From: Litorimonas sp947503715
Lineage (GTDB): Bacteria; Pseudomonadota; Alphaproteobacteria; Caulobacterales; Maricaulaceae
Assembly (NCBI RefSeq): GCF_050271975.1
Contig: NZ_CP189850.1
Span: forward strand, 3,038,001-3,102,000
Length of the DNA stretch: 64,000 bases
Reading direction: 5' to 3'
Shown: piece after piece, positions 35,429 to 44,419 of the stretch
Position numbering within the stretch: position 1 is the first letter of the stretch
Layout of the letters: every line of letters begins with the position of its first letter
The notes under the pieces: model-generated
The model's input: the letters and a program-made list of their open reading frames with translations, nothing else
What the model was told of the DNA's origin: nothing
The model's database searches: none
Program-made: the position numbers and the translations under genes

Positions 35429-35848
35429 TCAAAGAGGGGCACTATCCGCGATGTCCAAAACCTCGCGATATTGGGCGAGCTTTGCCGCGCCAATCATGAG
35501 ACTAACAGGGCGCTCGCATTCTCCGCATAAGGCTTTCAGGCGACGGCGAGAGCCTTCTCTTACTAGGTCCGCCATATCGCCCAATGGCCTCCCACGCTTG
35601 CCGCATTTAAAGCATGATAGCTCACCTATAGCATGGGGGTTTTTGCCGCGATTGCTCTTACCATTCAGGAAATCTATCAGGTCCGCACCATGTATCAAAA
35701 ACGGGCGCTGGGAAGTCATAGCAGGCAAGCCCTCTTCCTTCATCCATCGCCTAACGGTTTGCGGCGAAGTCCCACGTATCTCTTGAATTTCGAGAATGGT
35801 GTAAGTGAGGTTCTTACTGATCCCAGCAGCGCTATACCGCCTAGCCAT
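35429..35848 (-). CDS. Xis-like HTH protein with zinc ribbon
   Basis: 139 residues from MARRYSAAG. The HTH is TYTILEIQEIRGTSPQTVRRWMK-like in pattern; a CFKC-CGEC pair further on would bind zinc. Such proteins accompany recombinases as directionality factors or regulators. The stop of the AlpA gene overlaps its start by 8 bases. Confidence 0.65.
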   Translation of the reverse strand: MARRYSAAGISKNLTYTILEIQEIRGTSPQTVRRWMKEEGLPAMTSQRPFLIHGADLIDFLNGKSNRGKNPHAIGELSCFKCGKRGRPLGDMADLVREGSRRRLKALCGECERPVSLMIGAAKLAQYREVLDIADSAPL

Positions 35849-36050
35849 TAGACGGTGTCTCAAAGAGCGCACGGATGTCTTCAACTTTCCAAACGGTCGT
35901 ACGCGGCCCTAGCTTTTGCGGTTGGGGAAAGCGCCCATCCTTCACGCCTTGCCACCACGTGGACTTAGAGACGGGTATAGGACCGCGCGGAGAAAGGATT
36001 TGAGAGAGGCGAACTAGGCCAGTTTGGGGGAATGCGGGGTTATCGGACAT
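35841..36050 (-). CDS. AlpA-family regulator
   Basis: 69 residues. The residues LVRLSQILSPRGPIPVSKSTW then GVKDGRFPQPQKLG and TTVWKVEDI follow the AlpA winged-HTH pattern. AlpA activates integrase or excision genes in P4-like islands. It starts the short leftward operon with the Xis-like gene and recombinase. Confidence 0.85.
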   Translation of the reverse strand: MSDNPAFPQTGLVRLSQILSPRGPIPVSKSTWWQGVKDGRFPQPQKLGPRTTVWKVEDIRALFETPSNG

Positions 36051-36189
36051 ATGCGGTCTCCAAGTGAGTTGGTCACATCAAGATCGACAATTCTGGCAGG
36101 TTTAATAGCTGGGTAGGTTACGAAAACCCGTCACACCCTTTCAACTGAATAACTCTCAGAGATAAAAATAATCTCTCAAATACAATCAC

Positions 36190-36912
36190 TTAAAATGGAA
36201 TTTCTGCATCCAAATCAAAGTCAAATTTTCCTATCGAATCGATTTTTTTCTCCGCCGTGACTTGGAAGTTTTGATCAATTGCTGCTAGAGCCTTCGAAAC
36301 TCCAGTAGGTTTTGTGGAACCTGCACCAGTTGGAGTCTTAGGCGCTCCGCCTTGCGGTTTCCAGTTCACTATTTTGGCAATCTCGTCGATGACGGTATCA
36401 AGTGGTTTCCCGTCATCATCTGTTAAATCGTAATCTGCACCATGAAGGCGCAACCATTTTATCACAGATTGCTTAGGGGTTTTCCCCTTTAAGTCTTTCC
36501 CTTCCATCGCTTGCCAAGCTCGTATCGCCGCCGCCAATTTAGGAGAGTAGCGAGGGTGTTGGGAACTTAAAAATTCTCCCTCAGGTTCTTCAGGAAAGAA
36601 AAAGAAATGAGTGACGACTCCTTTAGAACGCAACCAATCTTTAATCGCATCAACCCTTATCAAAGCCAGATCATCATCTGGATAATACTCTCCATCGTTT
36701 GGGTTTACCACGTGCGCTTCTCTGCCTTGGAGAATTTTCGCCTTAACGGCACTCCCTAATGCATGCTTCACTGCCACATATCCGACTGGCTTTTCTTTAG
36801 AACCATAGCCCATTTTGTATTGAAGCTCGGAAGGGTCATAACCGCATATCAGAAGTGCGCCTTGTACAACTGTCAACTCATCCGCAAGACGCCAATAATC
36901 GATCGCTTTCAA
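36190..36912 (-). CDS. Hypothetical island protein
   Basis: 240 residues. Start MKAIDYWRLADELTVVQGALL; a central block (SKEKPVGYVAVKHAL) and Pro/Thr-rich C-terminus (GGAPKTPTGAGSTKPT). It is a type of gene often found near integrases in alphaproteobacterial islands, but its function is not known. No transmembrane segment. Confidence 0.6.
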   Translation of the reverse strand: MKAIDYWRLADELTVVQGALLICGYDPSELQYKMGYGSKEKPVGYVAVKHALGSAVKAKILQGREAHVVNPNDGEYYPDDDLALIRVDAIKDWLRSKGVVTHFFFFPEEPEGEFLSSQHPRYSPKLAAAIRAWQAMEGKDLKGKTPKQSVIKWLRLHGADYDLTDDDGKPLDTVIDEIAKIVNWKPQGGAPKTPTGAGSTKPTGVSKALAAIDQNFQVTAEKKIDSIGKFDFDLDAEIPF

Positions 36913-37048
36913 ATCACACTCCCCATATTCTACGAGGAATTCTTAGGTTGAGTCGGTTGACTTTCGCAACTGTTCCGGCGGTGACGTCCACCATTCGCAA
37001 ATTTTCAAGCGCTCATCCCAATAAGTCTCGCGAAACCTTGAAGCCTGA

Positions 37049-38236
37049 TCACCCGCGAAGCTGCACGACTTTTGCGTTTAATTCACCCTCGCAAAAAGCT
37101 GCCCAATCCTGCATGAGTCCTCGGCGCTTCTCCAATGCATCCCCGCGCCGATATGATCGCTCTACCACATCGCCAACCGAATGAGACAATGCGGCCTCTG
37201 CAACCTCCCTCGCGTATCGCGTCCGATCCCCTGCCCAATCTCTGAAGGTGGATCTAAAGCCATGCGGGACCGCGTTCTTCGCTTTCATCCTACGCATGAG
37301 CATAAGCATGGACATATTCGACAAAGGACGATTGGGGCGCTGGCCAAAGAAAACATAGTCTGAAACAGGCGCGGCCCGCATGTCTTGAACAATCTCAATA
37401 GCGCGGTCTGATAAAGGCACGGTATGATGGCGGCCTGATTTCATGCGTTCCGCTGGAATGGTCCAAGTTCCAGCGTCTAAATCAAACTCGCTTATAACGG
37501 CGTCCAGCGCCTCGCTTGTTCTTACGGCTGTCAGAATTGTAAACTCCAGCGCCCGCGCTGCAATGGCTGGCCGCTCTCGCAAGCGCTCAATAAAATCTGG
37601 CACATCACCATAGGGCATTGCGGGATGATGTTTGACGTTGGCGCGGTTAAGCGCTGGCAACACGGCTTCAAGTCCACCCTTCCATAGCGCTGGATTTTCA
37701 GCATCGCTCCATTCACGGCCCTTCGCATAGTTGAATATGATCTCTAGGTGTGAACGGACGTTGCGGCCCGTCTCTGGGGTTTTTTGCCAAATTGGTGTGA
37801 GTATTTTTAAAATGTCTTCGCGCTTCACATCTGCGACGGGCCTACGGTGCAGGGGCTTTGCGATTTCAAAAGCCGTGCGCTCCCATTTGCGTTTCGTCTT
37901 TGGGTTTAGGCTGTCCAAGTCACGCGCCTTTAGGCAAGCCTCCGCCGCGTCCAGAAAGGTTTTCGTTGTCGGCGGACGCAGGGCGATCTTTGGGTCTTCG
38001 CCCCTTGCCAGCGCCTCACGCGCGGTTTGCGCCATTTGACGGGCGGCCTTTAGGGTGACGGTTACAAAAGAGCCTAAGCCAACCTCACGCTGGACGCTTT
38101 CGCGCTTCCACATGAATAGCCAAGACTTACGCCCGCCGCTCTGAACGCGCAGATATAACCCGCCCCCGTCCGAATGACGCCCTGTTTTCGTAAGGGCCTT
38201 CGCTCCCGTTGCTGTCAATTTATGAAGTCTACTCAC
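37049..38236 (-). CDS. P4-type tyrosine integrase (DUF4102/phage_integrase)
   Basis: 395 residues. The N-terminus (GGGLYLRVQSGGRKSWLF, KLTATGAKAL) is the DUF4102 arm-binding part. Catalytic residues are AVRTSEAL (first Arg), HGFRSTFRDWAG (His/second Arg) and HSVGDVVERSYRRG (Tyr). The family targets tRNA 3' ends. It is the last gene before the att copy, so it is the likely mover of this island. GTG start. Confidence 0.92.
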   Translation of the reverse strand: MSRLHKLTATGAKALTKTGRHSDGGGLYLRVQSGGRKSWLFMWKRESVQREVGLGSFVTVTLKAARQMAQTAREALARGEDPKIALRPPTTKTFLDAAEACLKARDLDSLNPKTKRKWERTAFEIAKPLHRRPVADVKREDILKILTPIWQKTPETGRNVRSHLEIIFNYAKGREWSDAENPALWKGGLEAVLPALNRANVKHHPAMPYGDVPDFIERLRERPAIAARALEFTILTAVRTSEALDAVISEFDLDAGTWTIPAERMKSGRHHTVPLSDRAIEIVQDMRAAPVSDYVFFGQRPNRPLSNMSMLMLMRRMKAKNAVPHGFRSTFRDWAGDRTRYAREVAEAALSHSVGDVVERSYRRGDALEKRRGLMQDWAAFCEGELNAKVVQLRG

Positions 38237-38292
38237 GCTAACCCGCCTTGATCCTAAAGCGCTGGATTAGATTTGTCGCTAATCGAAACGCC

Positions 38293-38323
38293 GTGCCTAG
38301 CCGTGCCCAGCGCGGTGCCTAGC
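38293..38323 (+). repeat. GTGCCYAGC arm-type repeats at island right end
   Basis: Three copies: GTGCCTAGC at 38293, GTGCCCAGC at 38303 and GTGCCTAGC at 38315. Two further copies at 29167 and 29179 lie at the other island end, all in the same direction. They flank the att cores and probably bind the integrase N-terminus. Confidence 0.55.
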
Positions 38324-38441
38324 GCAAGTGTTGGCTGTTATCAGGTCACATTGGACTACAAACGACAATAATCCCAGTAAAACTGTTAGTTTTTTTGATT
38401 ACACTGCACAACATCAAACCTAGATGGACGCTAGTTCTACG

Positions 38442-38457
38442 CCTGTCGGGTGCGCCA
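38442..38457 (+). repeat. Island right att: tRNA-Arg 3' end copy
   Basis: CCTGTCGGGTGCGCCA, identical to 29097-29112. Only the T-stem 3' strand and acceptor strand are kept. The RND pump gene ends 20 bp further right, so this marks the return to chromosome. Confidence 0.85.
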
Positions 38458-38477
38458 GTTCTTACCGTTTTATCAAC

Positions 38478-41400
38478 CTACTCTGCCGGGAGGAGGCCAC
38501 CCTTACCTTCTGTGGCTCCATCGTCTTGCAACCGGCTTTGTTTGGCTTCCGCCTCTAACCGTCTCGCGACATCTTTTGGAGATCCTGTCCCGCGGGCGAG
38601 TAGAGCATAGGCCGTCGGCACGAATAAAACGCACACTAAGGCGGCTGCGATAACACCAAATAGGATAACCACACCGATCGCGGCGCGTGTTTCAGATCCA
38701 GCCCCGCTGGAGATCAAAAGCGGTACAGCGCCCGCCGCAGTTGTCAAACCCGTCATGACGATGGGACGAAAACGCGTCATCGCAGATTCTTTTATCGCTT
38801 CTGCAAATTCAACACCCTCGTCTCGAAGCTGGTTTGCAAATTCGACAATCAGAATACCGTTCTTGGCCGCCAAGCCAATCAACATAATCAATCCAATCTG
38901 GGTGTAGATATTGAGCGAGTTCCCCGTCAGCCATAATCCGAGCAGGCCGCCAGCAATTGTTGCGGGAACCGTCAGGATAATAATCACGGGGTGGCGGTAG
39001 CTCTCAAATTGCGCGGCGAGAACGAGGAACACAATCACAAGTCCCGTGCCAAAAACAAAAATAATTGAACTTCCAGACGTCTTAAAGTCCAAGGACTGCC
39101 CTTTGAAATCGATTGTAGCCTCTTGTGGTAAAACCTCACGTGCCGTTTTCTGCATCGCGTCCAAAACATCACCCAACGCCGCACCGTCTGCCAATCCAGC
39201 TTCGATTGTAATCGCGCGCACGCGATTATATCGATTGAGCGACGCACTATCCGCACTTGGCAAAATCGTGACGAGGTTAGAAAGCGGAATCAGCCGACCG
39301 GAACGGTCCGACCGTACATATATATTCGAGACATCATTCGCATTATTCTGTTCGTTACGAAGGCCTTCAAGGATGATGTCATATTCCTCACCCTTATCAA
39401 TATAAGTCGTGACCCGACGCGAGCCCAGCATCGTCTGCAATGTGCGACCAATATCATCAACGGTCACACCCAAATCTGCCGCGCGATCATAATTGATATC
39501 AATACGGTATTGGGGTTGGGTTTCTTTATAATCCCAGTCAATATCTACCAAGCCGGGATTATTAGTTTCCAACGCTTCAACAAATATATCTCGCCATTCC
39601 GTCAAAGTCTCATAAGAGGGGCCGCCGAGGACGAATTGAACCGGTTTGCCCGTCCCCCCGCCCAAGCCCTGACGCATCCGGGCAAAGGCTCGAATACCGG
39701 GAAGATCGGAAAGACCTCTATTGATTTCCGAGATAATTTCATCCGCAGGTCGGCGTGCGCTCCAGTCGTTCAATACGACAATTACGAATCCACCATTGTA
39801 AGAATTTCCGCCAAAGCCCGGAGCCCGAATGAGCAGGCGTGTCATTTCCGGCGGATTGCCGTCTTGGCTCTCCGTATAGGGTAAAAGACGTCTTTCGATC
39901 TCGTCCATATAGCGTTCCATATAGCTATAGGACGCCCCCTCGGGCCCGCGGACAGCCACGAAGAAACCGCCGCGGTCCTCGATTGGAACATATTCCTGCT
40001 GGATATTATTCACCCCATAAACCGCCCCGCCCAGAAGCCCCACAAGCACGAGGCCCACGAGGATCGGACGTTTAATCAATCTGTCGATGACCCAGCCATA
40101 TCCTTTCAAAACATGTTCAAACAGACGATCAACAGCCCGCGGGAGCGCCGATAAAAGCGTGGGCTTATCACGATTTTTCATCTTTATAAGCTTGGACGCC
40201 AGCATCGGCGTCAAGGTGAGCGCCAGCAGGCTGGAAAACACAACGGCGGCCGCAATGGTCAGCGCAAACTCTCTGAAGAGACGCCCAATATCGCCCTGCA
40301 AAAATGTGATTGGAACAAAGACGGCGACCAAAACTAACGTCGTTGCGACCACGGCAAAACCAACCTGTCGTGTCCCGCGATAGGCCGCGACCAGCGGTGT
40401 CTCGTCATATGCATTGATGCGACGGACAATATTTTCCAACACAACAATGGCATCATCCACAACCAACCCAATGGCCAGTACAAGTGCTAAAAGTGTAAGC
40501 AGGTTAATAGAAAGTCCTAGCGCGAAAAGAATGATAAATGTCGCCGTGATTGAAATCGGAACTGTGATTGCCGGTATAATTGTCGCGCGTAGGCTGCCCA
40601 AAAACAGGAAGATCACGAGCGTGACGAGTACGACGGCAATACCCAGCGTTGTGTAAACTTCGCGAATAGAGGCGGAAATAAAAACCGAACTGTCAAAACT
40701 CCGCGCAATGACGATGCCTTCCGGTAACGTCTCATTCAGGCGATCCGCAAGATCGCGGGCGGATTGCGCAACATCGACCGTATTGGCCGTCGATTGTTTG
40801 ACAATACCAAGACCGACCATGGGTACACCATTCCCACGAAACATATTCCGATCTTCTTCCGTCCCACGCTCCACGCGTGCAATATCACCAAGTCGGACGA
40901 GAAATCCATCATCCCCTTCGGCGATCACAAGGCCCGCAAAGTCATCGGCAGTCTGGAAAGCCCGGTTCAGACGCATCGTGTAAATACGCTGGTTTGACTC
41001 CAAATTCCCGGCAGGGGCCTCAATATTTTCAGACCTGAGCGCGCCTTCAATATCCGCAACCGTTAAATTACGCGCAGCCAATTTGCGGCGGTCAATCCAG
41101 ACGCGCAACGCATAGTCTCTTGAGCCACCAACGCGCACGCGTGCCACGCCGTCCAATGCGGAAAACCGATCAACAAGATATCTGTCCGCATAGTCTGACA
41201 ATTCCGGAACCGTCATACTATCACTGGCAAGGTTCAACCAAATGATGACATCATCATTGCTATCAGCTTTTTCCACTTCCGGCGGGTCAGCCTCTTCCGG
41301 CAAATTATCGAGAACGCCTGAAATACGGTCGCGAATATCATTTGCAGCGACATCAATATCCTGATCAATTCCAAACTCGACACTGATACGGGAACGACCA

Positions 41401-41657
41401 TCTGAACTCGTCGAATTAATAAATCGGATGCCCTCAACACCGGCAATGCGGTCTTCGATGATTTGGGTGATCCGGGTTTCAACGACCGAAGCGGATGCGC
41501 CGGCATAGCGCGTATCAATTGACACAATCGGCGCATCAATATCCGGATATTCGCGCAAGGACAGACGATCAAAGGCAATCACCCCAAAAATGATGAGGAT
41601 CAGGGCAATAACGGATGCAAAGACCGGCCGTTTGACGGCTGTATCAGAGAGCAACAT
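38478..41657 (-). CDS. RND efflux pump inner-membrane transporter
   Basis: 1059 residues, usual for the HAE-1 family. N-terminal TM helix starts MLLSDTAVKRPVFAS; VVDDAIVVLEN near 400 is the proton-relay motif with the two Asp residues. Large periplasmic loops follow TM1 and TM7. It exports drugs or other small compounds by proton antiport through a tripartite complex with the two proteins upstream. The gene ends 20 bp from the island att. No regulator gene is seen. Confidence 0.95.
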   Translation of the reverse strand: MLLSDTAVKRPVFASVIALILIIFGVIAFDRLSLREYPDIDAPIVSIDTRYAGASASVVETRITQIIEDRIAGVEGIRFINSTSSDGRSRISVEFGIDQDIDVAANDIRDRISGVLDNLPEEADPPEVEKADSNDDVIIWLNLASDSMTVPELSDYADRYLVDRFSALDGVARVRVGGSRDYALRVWIDRRKLAARNLTVADIEGALRSENIEAPAGNLESNQRIYTMRLNRAFQTADDFAGLVIAEGDDGFLVRLGDIARVERGTEEDRNMFRGNGVPMVGLGIVKQSTANTVDVAQSARDLADRLNETLPEGIVIARSFDSSVFISASIREVYTTLGIAVVLVTLVIFLFLGSLRATIIPAITVPISITATFIILFALGLSINLLTLLALVLAIGLVVDDAIVVLENIVRRINAYDETPLVAAYRGTRQVGFAVVATTLVLVAVFVPITFLQGDIGRLFREFALTIAAAVVFSSLLALTLTPMLASKLIKMKNRDKPTLLSALPRAVDRLFEHVLKGYGWVIDRLIKRPILVGLVLVGLLGGAVYGVNNIQQEYVPIEDRGGFFVAVRGPEGASYSYMERYMDEIERRLLPYTESQDGNPPEMTRLLIRAPGFGGNSYNGGFVIVVLNDWSARRPADEIISEINRGLSDLPGIRAFARMRQGLGGGTGKPVQFVLGGPSYETLTEWRDIFVEALETNNPGLVDIDWDYKETQPQYRIDINYDRAADLGVTVDDIGRTLQTMLGSRRVTTYIDKGEEYDIILEGLRNEQNNANDVSNIYVRSDRSGRLIPLSNLVTILPSADSASLNRYNRVRAITIEAGLADGAALGDVLDAMQKTAREVLPQEATIDFKGQSLDFKTSGSSIIFVFGTGLVIVFLVLAAQFESYRHPVIIILTVPATIAGGLLGLWLTGNSLNIYTQIGLIMLIGLAAKNGILIVEFANQLRDEGVEFAEAIKESAMTRFRPIVMTGLTTAAGAVPLLISSGAGSETRAAIGVVILFGVIAAALVCVLFVPTAYALLARGTGSPKDVARRLEAEAKQSRLQDDGATEGKGGLLPAE

Positions 41658-41659
41658 AT

Positions 41660-42820
41660 TTAGGGTCTCTGCGCCGCATCAGCCATAATTCCAGTTGATC
41701 GGGATATATTCGTACCGCCTGAAACACGCACCTCACCGGCCTTTGTCGGCAAAAGTATGGATTTACTTTCTACTTTCACTTCCGCGCCGTCGCGAATGCG
41801 GATCACGCCTTCCGTAATAATCCGGTCACCAGGATTTAAACCTGACTTCACTTCGATATAGCCGTTTTCTGCCGCCCCAAGCTCAACATCGAGCCGTTGC
41901 GCCGTGAGTGTACCATCTGCATCATTGAGTCTGTAGACATAGGTTTTTGGGCCAATGGGCTGCACGGCCTCTTCTGGTATAGATAGGCTCTTGCGCGGGT
42001 TTGCGATTAAGATGACCTCCATAAACATACCGGACATCAAAACTCTATCAGGATTAGGAAGTGTCGCACGAACGGTCACAGATCGCGTGATAGGATCAAT
42101 CACATTATCCAAAGTCGCAATCTCACCATCAAAAGCCATATCGGGCAAGTCATCCGTCCGCGCGGAGACTTTCGTTCCCGGTTTTAACGATCTCAAAAAT
42201 GTTGACGGGACCGAAAATTCCAAATTCATTTCACTGTCATCGATTAAACGCGCGACGGTATCACCCGGCCTGACAAAGGATCCGACACTGACCTGTCGAA
42301 ACCCGAGAACACCATCGAAAGGTGCAACAAGTACCCTATCCTTCTGACGGGATTGCACGGCTCTTAATTGCGCACTCGCAGACTCAACCGCACGTCTGGC
42401 TTCATCCAGTTCCGCTTTTGAAACCGCGTTGCGATTCGCCAGTCTTTCAACCCGCTCAAGTTGTTTGATGGCTTCTTCTGAATTGGCTTCCGCTTGTTCG
42501 GTGAGCGCTATCTGTTCGCGCTGCGCAAGCGATAAGAGTGTTTTTCCTTTTCGGACACGCTGGCCATCATCAAAATATAGTGATTGAACACGATCCGCCG
42601 TATTCAACGTGAGATTCACGACTTCATTCGGTGTGAGTGTGCCCAAGGCCTCTACCCTAATGGCAAATTCACGTTCTGTGACGGGCTCAACAAAAACACT
42701 GGCCGGGCCACGCTGCGCTTGCGCAAACTGCGACAGGCCCAAACACGTGATAAAGACGGCGACGGTGGAAAATATGCGATATGTCATTTTTAGAACTGCT
42801 TTTTTTACGTGGCCGGTCAT
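41660..42820 (-). CDS. RND periplasmic adaptor (membrane fusion protein)
   Basis: 386 residues. Signal peptide (MTYRIFSTVAVFITCLGL, ending about AQA), then a lipoyl hairpin halved by a coiled coil (LSLAQREQIALTEQAEANSEEA), beta barrel and a C-terminal MPR domain. It bridges pump and outer-membrane factor. Starts at MTGHVKKAVL or MTYRIF are both plausible; I use the former. It lies 2 bases upstream of the pump gene and overlaps nothing else. Confidence 0.9.
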   Translation of the reverse strand: MTGHVKKAVLKMTYRIFSTVAVFITCLGLSQFAQAQRGPASVFVEPVTEREFAIRVEALGTLTPNEVVNLTLNTADRVQSLYFDDGQRVRKGKTLLSLAQREQIALTEQAEANSEEAIKQLERVERLANRNAVSKAELDEARRAVESASAQLRAVQSRQKDRVLVAPFDGVLGFRQVSVGSFVRPGDTVARLIDDSEMNLEFSVPSTFLRSLKPGTKVSARTDDLPDMAFDGEIATLDNVIDPITRSVTVRATLPNPDRVLMSGMFMEVILIANPRKSLSIPEEAVQPIGPKTYVYRLNDADGTLTAQRLDVELGAAENGYIEVKSGLNPGDRIITEGVIRIRDGAEVKVESKSILLPTKAGEVRVSGGTNISRSTGIMADAAQRP

Positions 42821-42831
42821 TTGGAAGGCAA

Positions 42832-44244
42832 TTACCAAATTCCGCCTAATTCTCTGTACGTTTGAACCGTCAATCTGGTTGTTTGCAAGCGGTTCTCAGC
42901 CAGCCGGTCCTCAGCTGCCAATAATGTCCGTTGTGCGTCCAGAACGTCTAGGAAATCATCAACACCTTCTTCGAAACGCAGCTGCGCTAGCTCTACGGAT
43001 TGTTTTGCGGACCGCACAGCCAATATCAGATTTTCCTGCCTTGTGGCCTCGTTCCGGCGATTGGACAAGGCGGCCTCAACATCGGCAAGAGCTTGCAGGA
43101 CTGTCTGCTCATAAACAATATAGGCCCGCTCGGTTTCAGCATCTGCGACAGCGATATCCGCGCGCACACGCGTTAGATCCGGGCCTTCCCAGCGCAAGGC
43201 CGGACCGAGACCAAATCCGAGGCTTGAGGCTTGATCAAACCGGTTACCATTTCCAAAAAGAATGAATATATCCGCATTAAAAATTAGGGTCGGGAATAGG
43301 CGTGCTCTCTCCACATCGCTTAAAGCCAACCGTCTTGAAATTTCAGTTTCGGCCAAACGTATATCCGGTCGACGCCTCAAAAGGGTTTGCGGCGCATTGA
43401 CCGTAAAACTCTCTGTTAGGCTCGGAATATCACGTTCGGTCTCTTTCAAATCTAGTAAATCTTGGCTCGGCGCGGAGGCAGACGTCCCTGTTAGAACGGC
43501 CAGCCGACTCACCGCGCTTTCAATGCCAGCCTGAAAACGCGGAAGGTCTGCGAGTGTTGTACGGTATTGCGCTTCTGAACGGCTCACATCTAAATCGGTG
43601 GCCCGACCGTTCTCAAGACGTAATTTTAGCAGGTCTAAACTCTGTAACTGCGTCTGAGCATTATCGCGCGCGACAGCCAGTCGGCGCTGCGCCCCCCGCA
43701 AATCTATATAGGCCAAAGCTGTTTCGCTGCTAATGATTACGGCGATATCTCGACGGGCTTGCTCTTCCGCCTCAACAGTGAACGCGGCTGCGCGGATGGC
43801 GGACGCAATCCGACCAAAAGCATCATATTCCCAACTCGCGCCCAGATTACCTGAGGCCGTCGCAATAACAGATCTATTTGGAAAGGCCGCACGCCCAGCG
43901 TCCAAATTCGCAGAACTGGACGTCTGAATACCCCTTTCCCGCTCTTGCCGTTCCAGCCGCATAGACGCAATCCTGACATTGGCTTGGGCAACCTCAAGCG
44001 CTCTATTTTCAGCCAAAGCGGCATTTACCAGCCTCGTCAGATCGGGATCCCCAAAAGCTTCCCACCAAGAGGTCTCAAACGGCAAAGAAACACCGTCCGC
44101 GTTGAAAAAGACTTCCGGAATTTCAGCCGCTATGGCGAGGGAGGACTCAGGGCTTGGTTTTTCAGGAACAGTGAGACTTGCGCATGCGGACAAAAGAGTT
44201 CCCGACACGGACAAAGCATAGACCAATTTAGAGAAACGTTTCAT
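42832..44244 (-). CDS. Outer-membrane efflux lipoprotein, NodT/TolC-like
   Basis: 470 residues. Lipobox LLSAC after MKRFSKLVYALSVSGT; then the repeated coiled-coil and beta-strand halves of the TolC fold. NodT-type outer-membrane factors are frequent in alphaproteobacteria. First gene of the three-gene efflux operon. Confidence 0.92.
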   Translation of the reverse strand: MKRFSKLVYALSVSGTLLSACASLTVPEKPSPESSLAIAAEIPEVFFNADGVSLPFETSWWEAFGDPDLTRLVNAALAENRALEVAQANVRIASMRLERQERERGIQTSSSANLDAGRAAFPNRSVIATASGNLGASWEYDAFGRIASAIRAAAFTVEAEEQARRDIAVIISSETALAYIDLRGAQRRLAVARDNAQTQLQSLDLLKLRLENGRATDLDVSRSEAQYRTTLADLPRFQAGIESAVSRLAVLTGTSASAPSQDLLDLKETERDIPSLTESFTVNAPQTLLRRRPDIRLAETEISRRLALSDVERARLFPTLIFNADIFILFGNGNRFDQASSLGFGLGPALRWEGPDLTRVRADIAVADAETERAYIVYEQTVLQALADVEAALSNRRNEATRQENLILAVRSAKQSVELAQLRFEEGVDDFLDVLDAQRTLLAAEDRLAENRLQTTRLTVQTYRELGGIW

Positions 44245-44314
44245 TTGAGATTGCCCTTAAAGGAATGCACTACTTACGTCTCAAAAAACTATTTGTGCAG
44301 GAATAATATAAACA

Positions 44315-44326
44315 ATTGACCTCAAT
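44315..44326 (-). promoter_or_regulatory. Inverted repeat upstream of the efflux operon
   Basis: ATTGA-CC-TCAAT, about 70 bp upstream of the first efflux gene and beside a TATTAT-like -10. It may be the operator of a TetR-type regulator encoded elsewhere. Confidence 0.3.
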
Positions 44327-44419
44327 CAAACCTTGGACTCACAAGTGGTTTTGACTTCGGATGCAAATCTCAGAGACAGTGTTGCGAAAATACCACGAGA
44401 CAAAATCAAGTGTCAGACT

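Larger units (their letters stand above)
29097..38457. mobile_element. Genomic island with type III restriction-modification, tandem to the prophage
   Basis: Bounded by exact 16-bp copies of the tRNA-Arg 3' end, CCTGTCGGGTGCGCCA, at 29097-29112 and 38442-38457. It carries a type III Res-Mod pair, two tyrosine recombinases, AlpA and Xis-like genes. GC looks lower than the prophage. The prophage and the island thus used the same tRNA site in tandem. Which recombinase moves the island is inferred to be the one at 37049-38236. Confidence 0.85.
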
